Positions 11,415 through 26,100 of a stretch of 64,000 nt of DNA are shown piece after piece. The notes beneath the pieces are model-generated. The model worked only from the letters and a program-made list of their open reading frames with translations. It ran no database searches and was not told the DNA's origin. Both the position numbers and the translations under genes were made by a program. The DNA is from Dreissena polymorpha (lineage: Eukaryota; Mollusca; Bivalvia; Myida; Dreissenidae). Within the stretch, counting starts at the first letter, position 1; every line of letters begins with the position of its first letter. The stretch is taken from assembly GCF_020536995.1 (NCBI RefSeq), contig NC_068362.1, forward strand, positions 99,534,187 through 99,598,186, read 5' to 3'.

Positions 11415-14400
11415 CTCGCAGCCAAAGAAACACACGCAAAATGCGTCCCATAATGAATGTTGTATTAACAATACAGAATGCAGAATAAAATTAGTGACAT
11501 TTATAGTGTCTAATTATTTAATTTATGCATTCAAGCCTCTGAAAAAAGTATTACAGAATTGTTTGTGAATACACATATATCACACAGACTGTCTACACGC
11601 ATTTCCTTGTTCTAAGCAAATTTAAATTGCACCTTCAAACAATTAAACCACTTCACCATTGTTAAGTCCTAAATTGTGGTGGGATTTCGAAAGAAATGAC
11701 ATATATATAATTTATTGTACACTCGTTCATATAGTATAACTATCAAATGCAAATTATCATTTTCAGAGATTCAGTTTGTCCGAGATTGTTAATGCAAACA
11801 TTTTAACCTTTCAAAATACATTTATTTATTTGTGTGAACCAAAAATTAAACAAAGTATTTCATCATTATTATTTTTACAAAGTGCACTATATATTGTAAT
11901 CTCTAACGATCTAAATATTCTTGCGGTGCCTAAAATTGTTGGTTGATGTGCACAACAGAAGTGTTTGCTTTTACTGAAGTCTTTTTTTTAATGCGTGATG
12001 GAAGAAAGGAAATACAAAATACAAGTGGCAAACTTCTTCTTTTTTCATCAAGTGCAGTTTAGCCACGAGCTTGTGACTCAGCCATTCCTTTGATCTGACC
12101 TTGACTTGGCATTACTAACCTTGATCTGTTATTGTCGAGGTTCATTTTTTCTGCTTTCAAGTTAGCATATTGTATACAGCCGATCTTGACCGCGATCTTT
12201 ACCAGTACTACTTTTGAGAATCGTATATTGAGAAATCAAACAACGAACGTAATTAAATATTTATTGATAAATTAAACTACCTTATGAGACTATATTGCAT
12301 TTCTTCTTTCCTCGAAGGTGTGGATTGTATATATTTTGGTCACAAATGGGAAAACGTTGAGATAATTTTTATACGAGATTAGTAAAACATATGAGTCGCG
12401 TTCTGATAAAACTGGACATAATGCTTGTGCTTAAAGTGTCGTCCCAGATAAGCCTGTGACGTCTGCACAGGCTAATCAGGGACGACACTGTCGCCTAAAT
12501 TTGATTTTTGCTAGGAAGAAAATTGATTTCAACGAAAAAGGTCATAAAAGCGGAATGTGTCGTGCATGTGACAGGGACGACACTTTCGTCCTAGACTGGC
12601 TTTTCGTTTAAAATAGACTTTCTTATAACGAAAAATTCAATAAAATCAGAAAGCTTCGGACGTTTACAGGCAAAACTAGGACGACAGTAAACGACAATGC
12701 ATTAACCCTTAAAGCGCTGGAGCTGAATTTTAAAGGCCTTTGCAAACAGTTTGGATCCAGATGAGACGCCACAGAACGTGGCGTCTCATCTGGATCCAAA
12801 CTGTTTGCTATTCTGATAGTATTCTTTGAAAAAAAATGAAGAAAATGCTTATTTTACAAATTCAGCAGACGACATTTTAGCAGACGACAAATTTCCCAGC
12901 ATGCAAAGGGTTAAGACCAGCTCCTAAGAGTAATCATCGTACACTTTACGTAAGCTATGCGAGATCCACGGCTAAAATGATCTCAAACATCATAACACTG
13001 AGGGCAGTATTACGAAGGGGTTTGACCCAGTATAACAAAGTGCTTTTAATGTAGTTTTATGTTGGAGAATATTATTTCATAAACGGGAACAATACCTTCG
13101 AAAGGCATTGTACGGATTTTAACTGTATAAATTAACAAGAAAATAGGAAAAAGATATGTATAGGTTTTTTATTATGGCGCTTTTTGAAAGGTATTAAAAT
13201 AACCCAACGGTTGGGGAATTTAAGAGGAGATCTATTCTTTGACAATTTAAGTGAGAACTTATCGGACGCAACTTTTTGGCCCCATCTAGATCCGCCCTTG
13301 CGAACCCATGGATGACAACTGATGCATCTGATAGGAATATACATTTACTTTTAATTATATGCGATATTATGCATCTACTTGGGTTACAAGCCGTTGTTTC
13401 CTACTTCCGGACGTAAAAAAACCAGCCGCATATTAATATTCATACTTCCGGCTTATTGAAACAAAATTCATATCCATTTTCCTACAATAACCACAGACAA
13501 TAAACACGAACTATGTGTATCGCGTACTGTTACAATTTTGACAATGATGTTCCGTAAGTAATAGGATCTTATATACTTACTTATTTTAATATTATTGTAA
13601 TTAGGCCTAAAAATTCAACTTTCCGTTATTTGCTTCACACAGAGGGCTCATTTCCGGTGGTCTTTATTGGTATAGACTGGTTGTACGGAAGGGTAACTTT
13701 ACTTGAGTTCAAAACAACACTTGTTTGCATGAAACCTAAATATATAAATGTAAAAGTTGCTAAATCGCTTAATCAGCGATTTAAAAATCGACGGATCACA
13801 AGAGTGACCAAAATCTTATCGCCACGGGCAACACCTATTTTCTATCAGTGCATCACGAGTACACGGGCACTAAAAGAGTCATTGTTTTATGGTTTAAACT
13901 AAAATAATTTGTCAAATCACCACTATAATGTTGTCAACCACTGGACCTATGCGTACACATCTGTTATACTGGTGCTTTAATTAAGAAGTATTTTCTACAT
14001 GCCCATTGTAAACGAAACCAAACGCTTGTTTTAACGACTTATGAAAATTGATTTATTATGTCGGTTGCAGCATGAACCGTGACCGCTTTCCAAGACTTTT
14101 ACATGATAAATAACAGTTTAAAGTAACATGTTCAATGATATGCGAATATTGACAATTTAAAACTAAGGGTCACACAATTAACGACACGATAAAACACGTG
14201 GCTTATATGCCTTACTCTGTGAAAACGGGGTTTAATGCATGTGCGTAACGTTTCGAATCTGATTAGCCTGTGAAGTCCGCACAGGCTTATCAGGAACGAC
14301 ACTTTCCGCCTTCACTGGATATTTTCTGAGAAGAACATCACTTATACGAAAAATCCCCAAAAGTAGACAGTGTTGTCCCTGATTGGACGATGTAGTGTGG

Positions 14401-16935
14401 TCAAGCTAATCTGGGACGACACTTTACGCACATGCGTTTACAATAGGTCCTAAGGAACTGAGGTATGCTTTGTTTATCACAAGTCATCAGTTGAAATTAA
14501 GACACTTTTTAAGCGTTCGTATGGGGACATAGTGAGCGTTGCCTTAGAAATAAGTCGTTGCGGTCGGAGGTTCATACCCACTTGAAGGAATATTAATTAT
14601 TGTAAGTTTAAGTACCTGAATAAGCATTCGAAACAATGAAGCCTGATTGAAGTGATTCAACAAAACATGACATCTACCAAGATAGCAATCGATTAGTCAC
14701 TGAATTTCCAATAATCAATCCATCCTTTAGTCGCCAGTCTAAGTAAACACCAAAAAGTCGCCTTAAGTCACCCAAATTGATTTCATATTAAGACGTCGAA
14801 ACACTCAAAACCATTTCTAATCCACGCACATATTGTCAATACTAGGGTAATCTACATTATTGCTAAAGGGATGAGGACATCGACTTGTTGGTTAGATATT
14901 AAATATCGCCAATATTGTCAATATTGTTTACGATAAGACCGCGAACATCAGAGAGGAAAATCAGGAATATAGATAAAGCACGCAATTCATGCATTTTCCT
15001 TTTTATATAAAATTGTTATTTACTTCCAATCCAAAGATTCGTGTGAATGTATGCGTGTATAACATGAATTTAGTTAATTGTGTCTTGCGGTATTGTAATA
15101 CGTAACAAACGAAATCATGGATACTTTAACAAAAATCTTATATGAACTCGATATTTATAATACATGATCGAATATAATTCAGCACAAGTGCACAGTGTTT
15201 TAAGTATAGTCAGTATGTGTCGATATGCACAAATATTTTACCCTTGTCAATATTGGAATACTTGAAAATGATTTTAACCCATTTATGCCTAGCGTCCTGA
15301 AAAAAGGACATTGCAAACAGCGCAGACCCAGATGAGACGCCGCATGATGCGGCGTCTCATCTGGGTCTGCGCTGTTTGCTTAAAGGAATTTCTGTAAGAA
15401 ATATTCTAAAAATAGAAATAAATATACCAGACATCCCTAATTTTGGAAATAGTTTGATCCAATTTAGAAGGATGGGAGAGGTCCACTAGGCATAAATGGG
15501 TTAATAAACCTGTTATATTTTGGTCGAAGTGTTGTACAGCTATTGATTCAATTTCTTGCAAACATGTTTGCAATACGGCATGTTATTTCAACATGTGCCC
15601 TCGTTGTTGATTTTCATTCGTATTTTCGTAGAATCTTATGTCAAATGTATACACCGTTATGATATGATATTTAGATGCTCATCGAAGACGCGGTCAATGT
15701 TGACAATATCTATACTTAGCCGTTTTCTATATCCCGAAGGCTGTCAATAGTTTTATCAGATAGCACTCAGGTGGGAATCACATATGAATTCCACTATTAA
15801 TTTTGGGTTGCTATGATTTTCGCTTTATCCATTCAGTGATATGTATACAGCTATTTAATATAGTAAGTATTCTCATTATATTTGAGTCAAGCTCTAAGAA
15901 AATGGGATTTTATGCGTGTGCGTAACGTGTAGTCCCAGATTAGCCTGTGCAGTCCGCACAGGCTTATCAGGAACGACACTTCCCGCTTGTATGATATTTT
16001 CGGTTTAAAGAAAGTCCCTTCTTAGCAAAAATCCAGATTTGGGCGGAAAGTGTCGTCCCTGATTAGCTTATGCGGACAGCACACTAATCTGGGACGACAC
16101 TTCCGCATATGCATTTTACCCCTTTTCACAGAGCACGACGCATTTATATTGTGTGGCAACGTGTGGTTTATTGGAATATTTCATTAAAAGAATAAATCAT
16201 ACACTACCATACATCGTTGCCATGACCCTTCGATGTGCGGTTGTTTGTCGTTTTTGTTGTCGTTTATTGTTAACACATTCAAAAAAGTCGGTGAGTCTGT
16301 TACGTAAGCCCATAGCGAGACAAAATAATGTTTAAAGATACGTGTGTGGTTTAATTAACGTTATCCTGATAATACTGCTTGATTATTTGAAAGTTGCTAA
16401 GCTTGCATCAATAGTCATTTGACGCAACAATAGCAAGTTGACCGTAAATACCCGATTTGAAAACTATTTTTCATGGATACCGATTAATGAAGTGCATATA
16501 CATTAAAGTGTTATTGAAAGGAGAATATCTTTGGAGATAACCTTACAAAGAGACGTTAGGTGATTTAACATAAATTAGAGCGTTTTTAGTAGTAATTGAT
16601 GCCAAAACTGCCCAGAGATTCTTGTATACAGAGACGCAATGTGATGCAATATTTGTTAGATTTCGTTCAAGAAGCCATGAAGGCATCGCAACCATCAAAG
16701 CCCTATCATCTTCGTCTCCTTCTTCTTTTCCTCTTTCTTCTTTGTTTCTTCATCATCACCCTCGTCCGTAGTAGATGCAGCAGCATTATACCATCATCAC
16801 CATCTTTACATCACCACCACCATCATCATCATCATAATCATCATCATCATCATAATAATAATCATCATCATCATCATCATCATTATGATGATGATGATGA
16901 TGATGATGATGATCATCATCATCATCATCATCATT

Positions 16936-17002
<67 letters not shown>

Positions 17003-17004
17003 CT

Positions 17005-17072
<68 letters not shown>

Positions 17073-17087
17073 TTTCATCATCATTAG

Positions 17088-17133
<46 letters not shown>

Positions 17134-20100
17134 GTCGTCGTCGTCGTCATCATCACCATCATCATATCATCATCATCATCATCAAGAGCCGCAGCATTAT
17201 AATCATCATCATCAGCATCAACATCAATCACATCAACAGCAAAATCATCATCGTCATCGTCTCTTTGATTGGCATCGCCATTATCCACATCACCAACATC
17301 ATCATCATCGTCATCGTTGTCATCACTATCTTTGTCGTAATCAACAAACCTACCATCAGCTATCGACTTACATCTCCGATTTCAGCAACATTTTCTATAT
17401 GATTTTGTTTTGTTTCAAACTCTGCTTTACATGATCACATGCGTTAAATGAGAAACGGACTATTTTCAAGAGGTTTTTTTATTATCATTCTATAACTGTT
17501 GCAAAAATTTACATACGTATTTGCATTTGTTTTGTTGATTATGAACCTCTTTGCATTCTACAACTCTGAAACAAGATTGTCTCGAACCTCTTTGCTTGTA
17601 GTTTACATCATTCTATTGTCGCCGACGTATATAACAGCGCGTGGAAACACGTGTTTCGGAGTGTACGTGTAGTGTAACGTCTCTCTGGAAGCGCCTTAAA
17701 ACGCGACCAACAGTGTTCACAGACGGCGTTGACATGTTTTGCGACATGTGGTGGTTTGTTTCGACTATCGCAAAGGTGCCAATGCATGTACAGAGCAATG
17801 TAAGAAACACTGTCTTTACTCTTGAGACGCAATGAACAGGCGAATGTGCGTTTATGTCTTTAGCATCAAACAGTTGTAAGCCTACTGCTGTTATTTACCG
17901 GTACCGTATTATGTCAACGTCCTCGGAACGTCACAAACGTTTATGATGATGGTACATTCGCTAAGGTTTTTCAGTTGCGTATTGTGCCTAGCCTCTAGAA
18001 AAAAGGCATTGGCAAACAGCGTAGACCTTTAAGCAAACAGCGCAGACCCTGATGAGACGCCGCGTCATGCGGCGTCTCATCTGGGTCTTCGCTGTTTGCC
18101 AAGGCATTTTTTCTAGACGCTAGGGCATAAATGGCTTAAGACCAGTATGCTACCAGTCATTCCAACTCTGGAGCCACGCTGTCAGCCATGCAGCCTCGCA
18201 AGGTTTTGTGGTCTTATAAGTGGACAAGGTAGATTGCGACCGAACTGCACTGATGCAAATAGCATAAAACCCATTTCCGCATTAGACGGCTCGTATGATT
18301 ATGAAAAAAAAATCAACAAGTGCTGTTGTCATGCAAGCCATTTAGCCCGATTGGTGCAAAAAGGTACCATGTGCCTTCTAATTTCAATATCACATGGTAC
18401 CTTTTTGCGCCAAGGGCAATTTGTTGCTGTTTTTGCAGTTGTTGATATGGTTTGTGTTGTTATGATTTATTTGTTTGTGCCATCTTCTACTAGCCTTGTT
18501 TTTGTAACGAGATTGTATAATAAATGTGACCGTCTTATAAATATAAGAATCATGATCATTTTTAAGCGCTAAATTGAGAGCGTGTATTCGTCATATGGCC
18601 TTCGTCAACAGTGTATGAGTAATTCTAAACGTCACTTTCGAAGCTGGTGCCAGTTAATTATAACATGGAATCGTGTAAACAAAGTGTTTACTAACGCATA
18701 AATAAAACTGTCTGATAAATATTTGTGTCTGCAAATGTATGTATTTGTAGGACGTTTATTGCAACTGAAGTTTATCATTTACTTACCGAATGACATGGTG
18801 TTTTATATAATCCGCATTAGGATAAATATAAGTACATTTATCGAAACTATGGCATGTTATCGTTGTATAGTGCATACACATTTATATGTATTGCTAAATA
18901 GTTTAAACATATTTATTTCAAACAATGCACATTTGTTTACATATAGTTACAACAATGTTTATAATACATATATTGCTAATATTTATATTGCTAAATACGT
19001 ACATGTACATGAAAATGGGTACATAAAAGGGTTTGGAAATCAAATCAATGTCCAGACTTTATTGCACACTAGATAATGTCATAGGTAAACAGTTAAAAAT
19101 CCTCCTTGTAGATGAATAAGAAATCCTTAATCTTTAAAAGAATGCTACTATGCAACGTCAAAATAAAGTGTTAATTTACATATTTTGATTCATTTGCATT
19201 TTTGGTAATTATTACACGTAGGATACATATCATCAGTTTTTGGTTTGTTGACTGATATTGCTGATGCTGTACATATAGAAGACAAACTTATTGATGCAAA
19301 TGTACAAGAAATTATCAATATGTGTACTAGAATTTTTTCATGGTTTTCGATCAACTGCAAGTTCTAATTTTTCCATTTATGTTTGCAAGATGCTTGTCGT
19401 TTTGCACCGAAATAGCACGTTATATCACCTGAATGCTTCATCGAGTCAGAGTTGACTTGCCATACGAGTGCCTAAGCAATTCCGTGTCGGCTCAATTTAT
19501 CGAATGCAAATGATGCGGATAAGTCAGTGAAAAAGCCATTGGCGATTTATTCATTTGACTGAGCAATAGACCAGATAACATTAATGTTTGGCGATGTGTT
19601 TGTTGACTGCGATTGTTATCAATAAGCCCCGCAGTTACGGCGGACGCATCCTTGTTTTAGCCGCTCCGTGCGCAAATGGGTTCAATGCCCTATGATGTCG
19701 GCGTATATCCAGACCAGACTGCGCTATCTGCACAGTCTTGTCAAGTGCTACCATGCCCGCCATACAATATCGTGGTCTCATAAGTGGACATAGGAGATCC
19801 TGACCCGACTGCATGACTGCGAGTGCGAATATTGCATAACACCCATGTGCCCTCGACACCGGTTGTATACATGTGCATGTACTAGCATTTGAAAATGAAA
19901 CATCGGTATTTAAAAAAAAAGTTGGCGAAAGTTATTGGTCATAAGTAGTGTTATTGCATGCAACTAAGCACTATAAATCGACACAGAACATCGTTAGGTC
20001 CGTTAAACAGATAAAAACCATCAATTTGCCATAGCAAGTATATAATGTATTATGTTTAACACGCCAGTATCTTTAGAATGATATAGATATGATGGATTTT

Positions 20101-23100
20101 AACAATGGGTAGTTTGTCCTTTTTGCAGAAATAAATATTCCTCTGGGTCTACGCTGTTTGCCAAGGCCTTTTTTCTAGACGCTAGGCAAAAATGGGTTAA
20201 GCGCAAGGCTTGATGTATTCAATTTACAATGTGTTGTTTCATTCATTTGTATCGCCATCTTGACAATGTATCATAATTTTTTGTATTTATGTCTGCTCCG
20301 CATAAAAGTGTCACTTCAGGAAAGCATTTGACAAGAAAGTGCATTCTGGTTGCGGTCGTGTTCTAATTTTAGTAACGCACGACCGAAAATAGATTTCGAT
20401 CGCTCTAGTGCCCTATATCAGCTTTTGCCTTAACGCTCGATACGTGAATGATAAACGACATATTTCTACGCTTAATTTACTCCTATGTTGATCAATTAAT
20501 TCCTATGTTTAAGATAAGTAAGTCATCCAGAGTTCAATATGAATATAGTGTCACATATCAAAGTTTAGAAAATACCGATAAAACAGTTCGTGTTGATAGC
20601 TTTAAATATCCGATAAAATTGTTCTTTCCTTCATTTGTTTAGTCTTACATATTGTGTTGGTTTTCTTATATTCTACTGAACACAAGTAATCTAAGATTTT
20701 TTTTATAGAATATAAAGATATGTCAACAAAATGGAAAAGCGGGTTGGATCCCACGTTTACACTTGAGTCTCTCTCTAGGAGAACTTGTCTTAATAAATGT
20801 GGTTAAGTGTCTATCTAGAGTAGCCTGTGCAGTCCACACAGGCTTATCAGGGGCGACATTTTCCGGTTCAATGATTTTTTCCCTCGTTTGAAGGAAGTCT
20901 CTTCCACACAAACTACTTGCACAGTCTTATTTGAGACGACGCTTGACGCGTATGCATAAAACTGCTTGGTTTTCTAAAACCAAACGCTTTCTGTTTATTT
21001 CTGCACCAGAGACACGCTGTTTATTTTTGTATAAGCAACACAGTAATCTAAAGTATAACGAAGATAAATTTAAATTATGCATAAACGAATGTTTCAACAT
21101 AATGTCTAGGTATGAAGATGATAAATTTAAAAGATCATGACAAGAAAATATCATATTTGATTTACGACTGACATTTGTGATGCACAATAAGCTTTGAACC
21201 GACTTTTCGTTTTGACGTTCGCGACGACGTTTTTTACTGTCAAGTTTCCACGTTACTACAGACTTTTCCGTATACTTGTTAAAATTTGCGGACGTCAGCA
21301 TGTTGCTATTTTGGTTTGTTAATTTAAAATTGAATGATATTCAAGACAAGTTTCGTTTGTGTACATTCATGCAATGTCATTTACACTGGACACGGCTCAC
21401 AATACCCGGTATTCTTAATTTAACCTATTTATGCCTTGCGTCTCGAAAAAAGTTCTCGGCAAACAGGGTCTACGCTGTTTGCTTAAAGGAATTTTTGTAA
21501 GAAATATTAAAGGCATAGAAATAAGTATACTAGACATCCCTTATTTTGGAAATAAATTGATCCAATTTAGAAGGATGGGAGAGTCCACTCGGCATAAATG
21601 GGTTTAAGTATATGTTCATTTATTGATAATCATCAATCCAATTCGGAAAGATAATAATATTTTAAGTTTCAATTTAACTATAAAGGTATGCGTGGCGCAG
21701 TGGTGGAGTGGTGCAGAGGTAGCGTCTTAGCTTCTGCTTCTAGAGATCCCGGGTTCGAACACAATAGTGTGTTGTTATTGTTTTTTCTTGGTTATTTAGA
21801 ACTATTCAACTAAAGTATTTAAAACTAATCAAAATATTACAATTTCATTGTACATACATTTAATTTCAGTAGACTACGAAAATATGTGAACAAACACGTT
21901 TAAACCACGATGGAAACATTAAGTTTCAAACGCAGCATGAGTATAAGTGTGCGTTTAAAGTTGAAAAAAAAGAAAACTAATTAAAACAGTGTATGGCTTT
22001 AAATCAAACATGTAAACTAGAGCCCGTAAATGTCACCTCGCCCCATGCTGTTTCCACACATCGCCACAATGACAGTTGCCTGGTACAAAAACAAACATGC
22101 ATCAAAATTTTCAGGTGGCCAGTTTATACCAAATTAATTTAGTTTAGATTTTTATAATGTCAGTTTAAACAAGTTCCTTCAAGTTAATTTCAGAATTTCT
22201 AAGTTCATGACAGCATTACAACAAGAGCAAATGAATGAAAACGTCTTGTACATGTATGCTTCATTGTAAATGAATAAAAACTTCATTGCGAGGCTATCAA
22301 AACGGAAGTAATAAGTTTAACTACACAACTTAACGGAGTTATTTGTCTATAATTACCTGGATCATTGATAGCACCTTTATTTCGTAAATTGATGTTATAA
22401 CACCCACTGTCCACTTGAACACAACATGGAACAATTTGACAAAAATATTCTCCACACGTTGCATTGAGTATAAACTGCGTTCCATCAAAATATTGACTTA
22501 TCTTCTAGTTGTATTACTTATTAAAGACTTTTCAGCATTTAAATTTTCATCTTCCGTTATGGAACTATTTAATATATCAGTATTTGGTATGTGATACTTC
22601 TTGGTTAACAATAGTGCATTTTGAAAATGTGATTCTAAATAACGTAAATTTGCACCGGTATGTGTTTTCTTTATACCGTTTATATTTGTTATAAGAATCC
22701 AAGGTTTTGGTGTGTTCAAGGTTTCCTACTTTAAATATTAGATTGTGGAGACCAGTTTTTCTTTTTCCGTTTAATGGGAGTGTTTGGTGTAAATATTTTA
22801 CCGAATGGATTTTGTTTTCACCATGCAGACAATGATAACCCATGAGAGTGCAAGCACCTATTTCCAATGGGGTCCTTTGGTTTTTTGCGGAAGAGGCAAG
22901 CAGAAGAGACAGTTTTGAGATACAAGGAATCCGGGTGCAATGCCCTAGCTCTTTGCGAATAGATCCCTTTGTTCTTTTATGTGCTCAGTGTATAGCACCG
23001 ATACACGCGAGAATTACATGGATTTCATACCAGTACATCTCCAGTTGGGTGGGAAACACTTGAAACATTTCTGAAATGTCCAGTGCCCCGGCCAGGAATT

Positions 23101-26100
23101 GAACCGGGGACCTCCGGAATGGTAGTCTAGAGTGTTGCCACTCGACCACTGCACCATCGAATGGAAATGTGTCCGTGCATTTTTACTATATTTCTTACAC
23201 CCTGTACGCACATTAATTGTGTTCATATTGATAATGTACATGTATCATTTACTTCAATACCACACAAATAATTGTAAATATGACATAGTCTGTTTTTGTT
23301 TTATACATATTTTTCAATATTGAAGATAGCTCCCTTCTTTTTTGCTTTTTGTTTTCCATAAATTTAGTTGATGATATCTTGCAATATTTGGAATAATTTA
23401 ACATTTTCGAATTTAGTGGTAAACACAATTTCTACCCGGTATTGTTAACATGGGAGTGGAGGACAACATTCAAGTACATTCAAACTTAAAAAGGTATGAC
23501 TAATCAGGCTAAGCAGGGTCAGAACTGTCCGCATAAACTGGATTTTTTCTTACAAAAGACTTCCTTTCATCGAAAAATACACCCATCAAAACTGAAAGTT
23601 TCGCACTCTGGGACGACACTTAACGCACGCCCATTTACCAGAGCGATGTTCAAATGTAAAGTTATTTCGTCATAATAACCCGACCAGTCGATTATTTTCT
23701 TAAAAATCATCATAATGTTTTAACAAATTTAAGTCTGCTTCGGTAAACGATAATTGATGACTAATAATTTCTTCGTTTGATTTAAGCATAACAGTTTATT
23801 TGAAATAGTATAGTTTTGTTAAACGTCATCAAGCGATAATAGAGTACTCCAGTTCCCAATCGCGATACATCGGCTATCTCCGGACTCTTCCGTAAGATAG
23901 GCAGATTTAAGTATTTAATCGTCTGCTGATACAGAATGTCGAGTTCCAGTCACCGGAAAAGCATGTAATTATACATGTACGTCATGCATCCTGTGATATG
24001 CAAATCGCATGATAATTTTTGTATTTGATATATATCCAAATGTCTCAACATCCGTTGTATTTATGAAACGTCAACGCACAGTGCCACTTTGCGATTGACA
24101 TGGCGGTTTGCTTTTATAACGATTGACTGCGTACTTTACATAAAGATCGTATTTCGCATTGTAAGTCATTTTCGCTCGTACAAGCATGATCATGATAGGT
24201 GACCGATAAAATGTGTATAATTTGTCAAATATTGAGGTCTAAAATGGGTTTTGTGATGCTGCAAAAACATTTAATCGAATTAAAGTCATGATTTAAAGCG
24301 GAAACTTGCCATTATTAAAGGTACATTTGCAAAACATTTCCAAATATTTCGGCTTTAAATGAATCGTTTCAAATCGATATTTTAGCTTCCATATTTTGAA
24401 AACAATATTGACATCAGCGAAATTATAACGTCCTATAGTAACTGTTCACGTGATTTTTTTTGTGTTGAGTTGATTTCGTTCGAATCAAGCGTCAATAGCA
24501 CATATTCCAATCGAAACACACGCTTTTGGACATTTTTAACCCATTTATGCCTAGCGTCTAGAAAGGCCTTGTCAAACAGCGCAGATGAGACGCCGCATGA
24601 TGAAAATCATTTTGACAAGCATACTTCGTAACTGACCTCTAAGATTTTAAGGTCAAATACATGCTATATCGCATTGTGGGCGTGCAGTTAAAGCTAGTTA
24701 CTTTCCTATAGTTCTCCACGTTAAATATGTACGCACTGGTATGACAATGAATGTTTGTTGTAAAATAAATTGCCAATCGCTTTTTATATATGCCAAATAA
24801 CTATGCAAGATAGCAACGAAGTATATAGTTTGATACTTGTTGTATAAGGAATGCATTTGGTGTTGCTGCTATGATTAAATTAACAACAAATATTCCTCCT
24901 GAACATATCATATAGAAAGGCTTCAATTATACGTTCTTTATGCAAGCATCCCTGAGACTGAATGCTAAAAAGCGTCTGCTTTAACCGTCGCATCTACCTG
25001 TTATCACTGGTACAGTGCATAGAGTGTATTTAACAACTTGTAAGACAACGTTGGCCAGTCTAGTGTTTATCATTGAAACATGTACATGTTGGCTGCTTTC
25101 AGGGAAAACGGGGCTTAATGCATGTCTAATAAGATTAGCATGTGCACACTGATTAGCTGTATAAATGATTTGGAAAAAAACCACACATCTCGACCTGTGT
25201 TTAAGACAAACTCTTTATAAATTTGAATGGGTTATGATCATTTCAAACTTTCGATATAAAAAGCTATAACATAATTTTGAAAACTGAGTTGCGTCTAAGA
25301 TTATACAACAGCGAACAAATTTAGTGCCTTCAGCACTTTGATTTTTCTAACGCAATATGAGCAAGCTCTTTGAACAATTGTCTACGGATTAAGGCTTTAG
25401 ATATGGTATTCAAAAGTAAGCAAGTTAATTGCTGGATTATAAGTGGAAAAAAGTGTACATGTAACTAAAAGCGTAACACACTCAATGTGAATTGCGCTTT
25501 TTCGCTCCATCACACTCGTTGAGAGGTGGTAGGGTTCGACAAAAGCGACACAACTGAACGGTGATTCTTAAACGACATGGGGTTCGCATTTTTCTTTCTT
25601 TAAAGAAGAGGCTTAGTAATGCGAACATGTTATGTATTATAAATGTTTATTTTTCAACATATGTGTCGGTACACTTTCAAATTCTCGCATGGAATAAGCA
25701 ACTCTTAAAGGCAAAACTCCTATTAAATACTAAAAAAATATTGTCAAATATTGTTTCTCATTTCTGCAATATTGTTTGATGATTGAAATAAACTTGTTGT
25801 TAAGGTATATAAGGTTAATACGCTTATTTCCGAATTTCATAATTTGTAATACGTTTTTTAATAGACATAGTAAGGTAATCGAGGTATTGAAATTTGGCAG
25901 TTACAGACGGCCTCTCAATTAATTTGTTTCGTTGGCCTCAATAATGTAAAACATTCCTAGATAACGTCTAGAATTCTGCTTTAGCTGAATAATTGCTACA
26001 CATTGACCAAATAAACATAACAGATGTCCCGAAACTTCACAAATATCATTTGTAGTTAACACATGCATTACATACGTTACGCACTTTTTATGGGAATCAC

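Noticed and set aside
11002-11568. Long open frames on both strands encoding poly-Ile, poly-Asp, poly-His, poly-Ser
   Set aside because: They are translations of the GAT/GAG microsatellite in different frames; likewise at 16596-17288, 30122-30415 and 38140-38583.
18723-19076. 117-codon frame in the intron
   Set aside because: Ile/Tyr/Asn/Val-rich, as expected from AT-rich DNA without selection; no domain and no C/G third-base bias.
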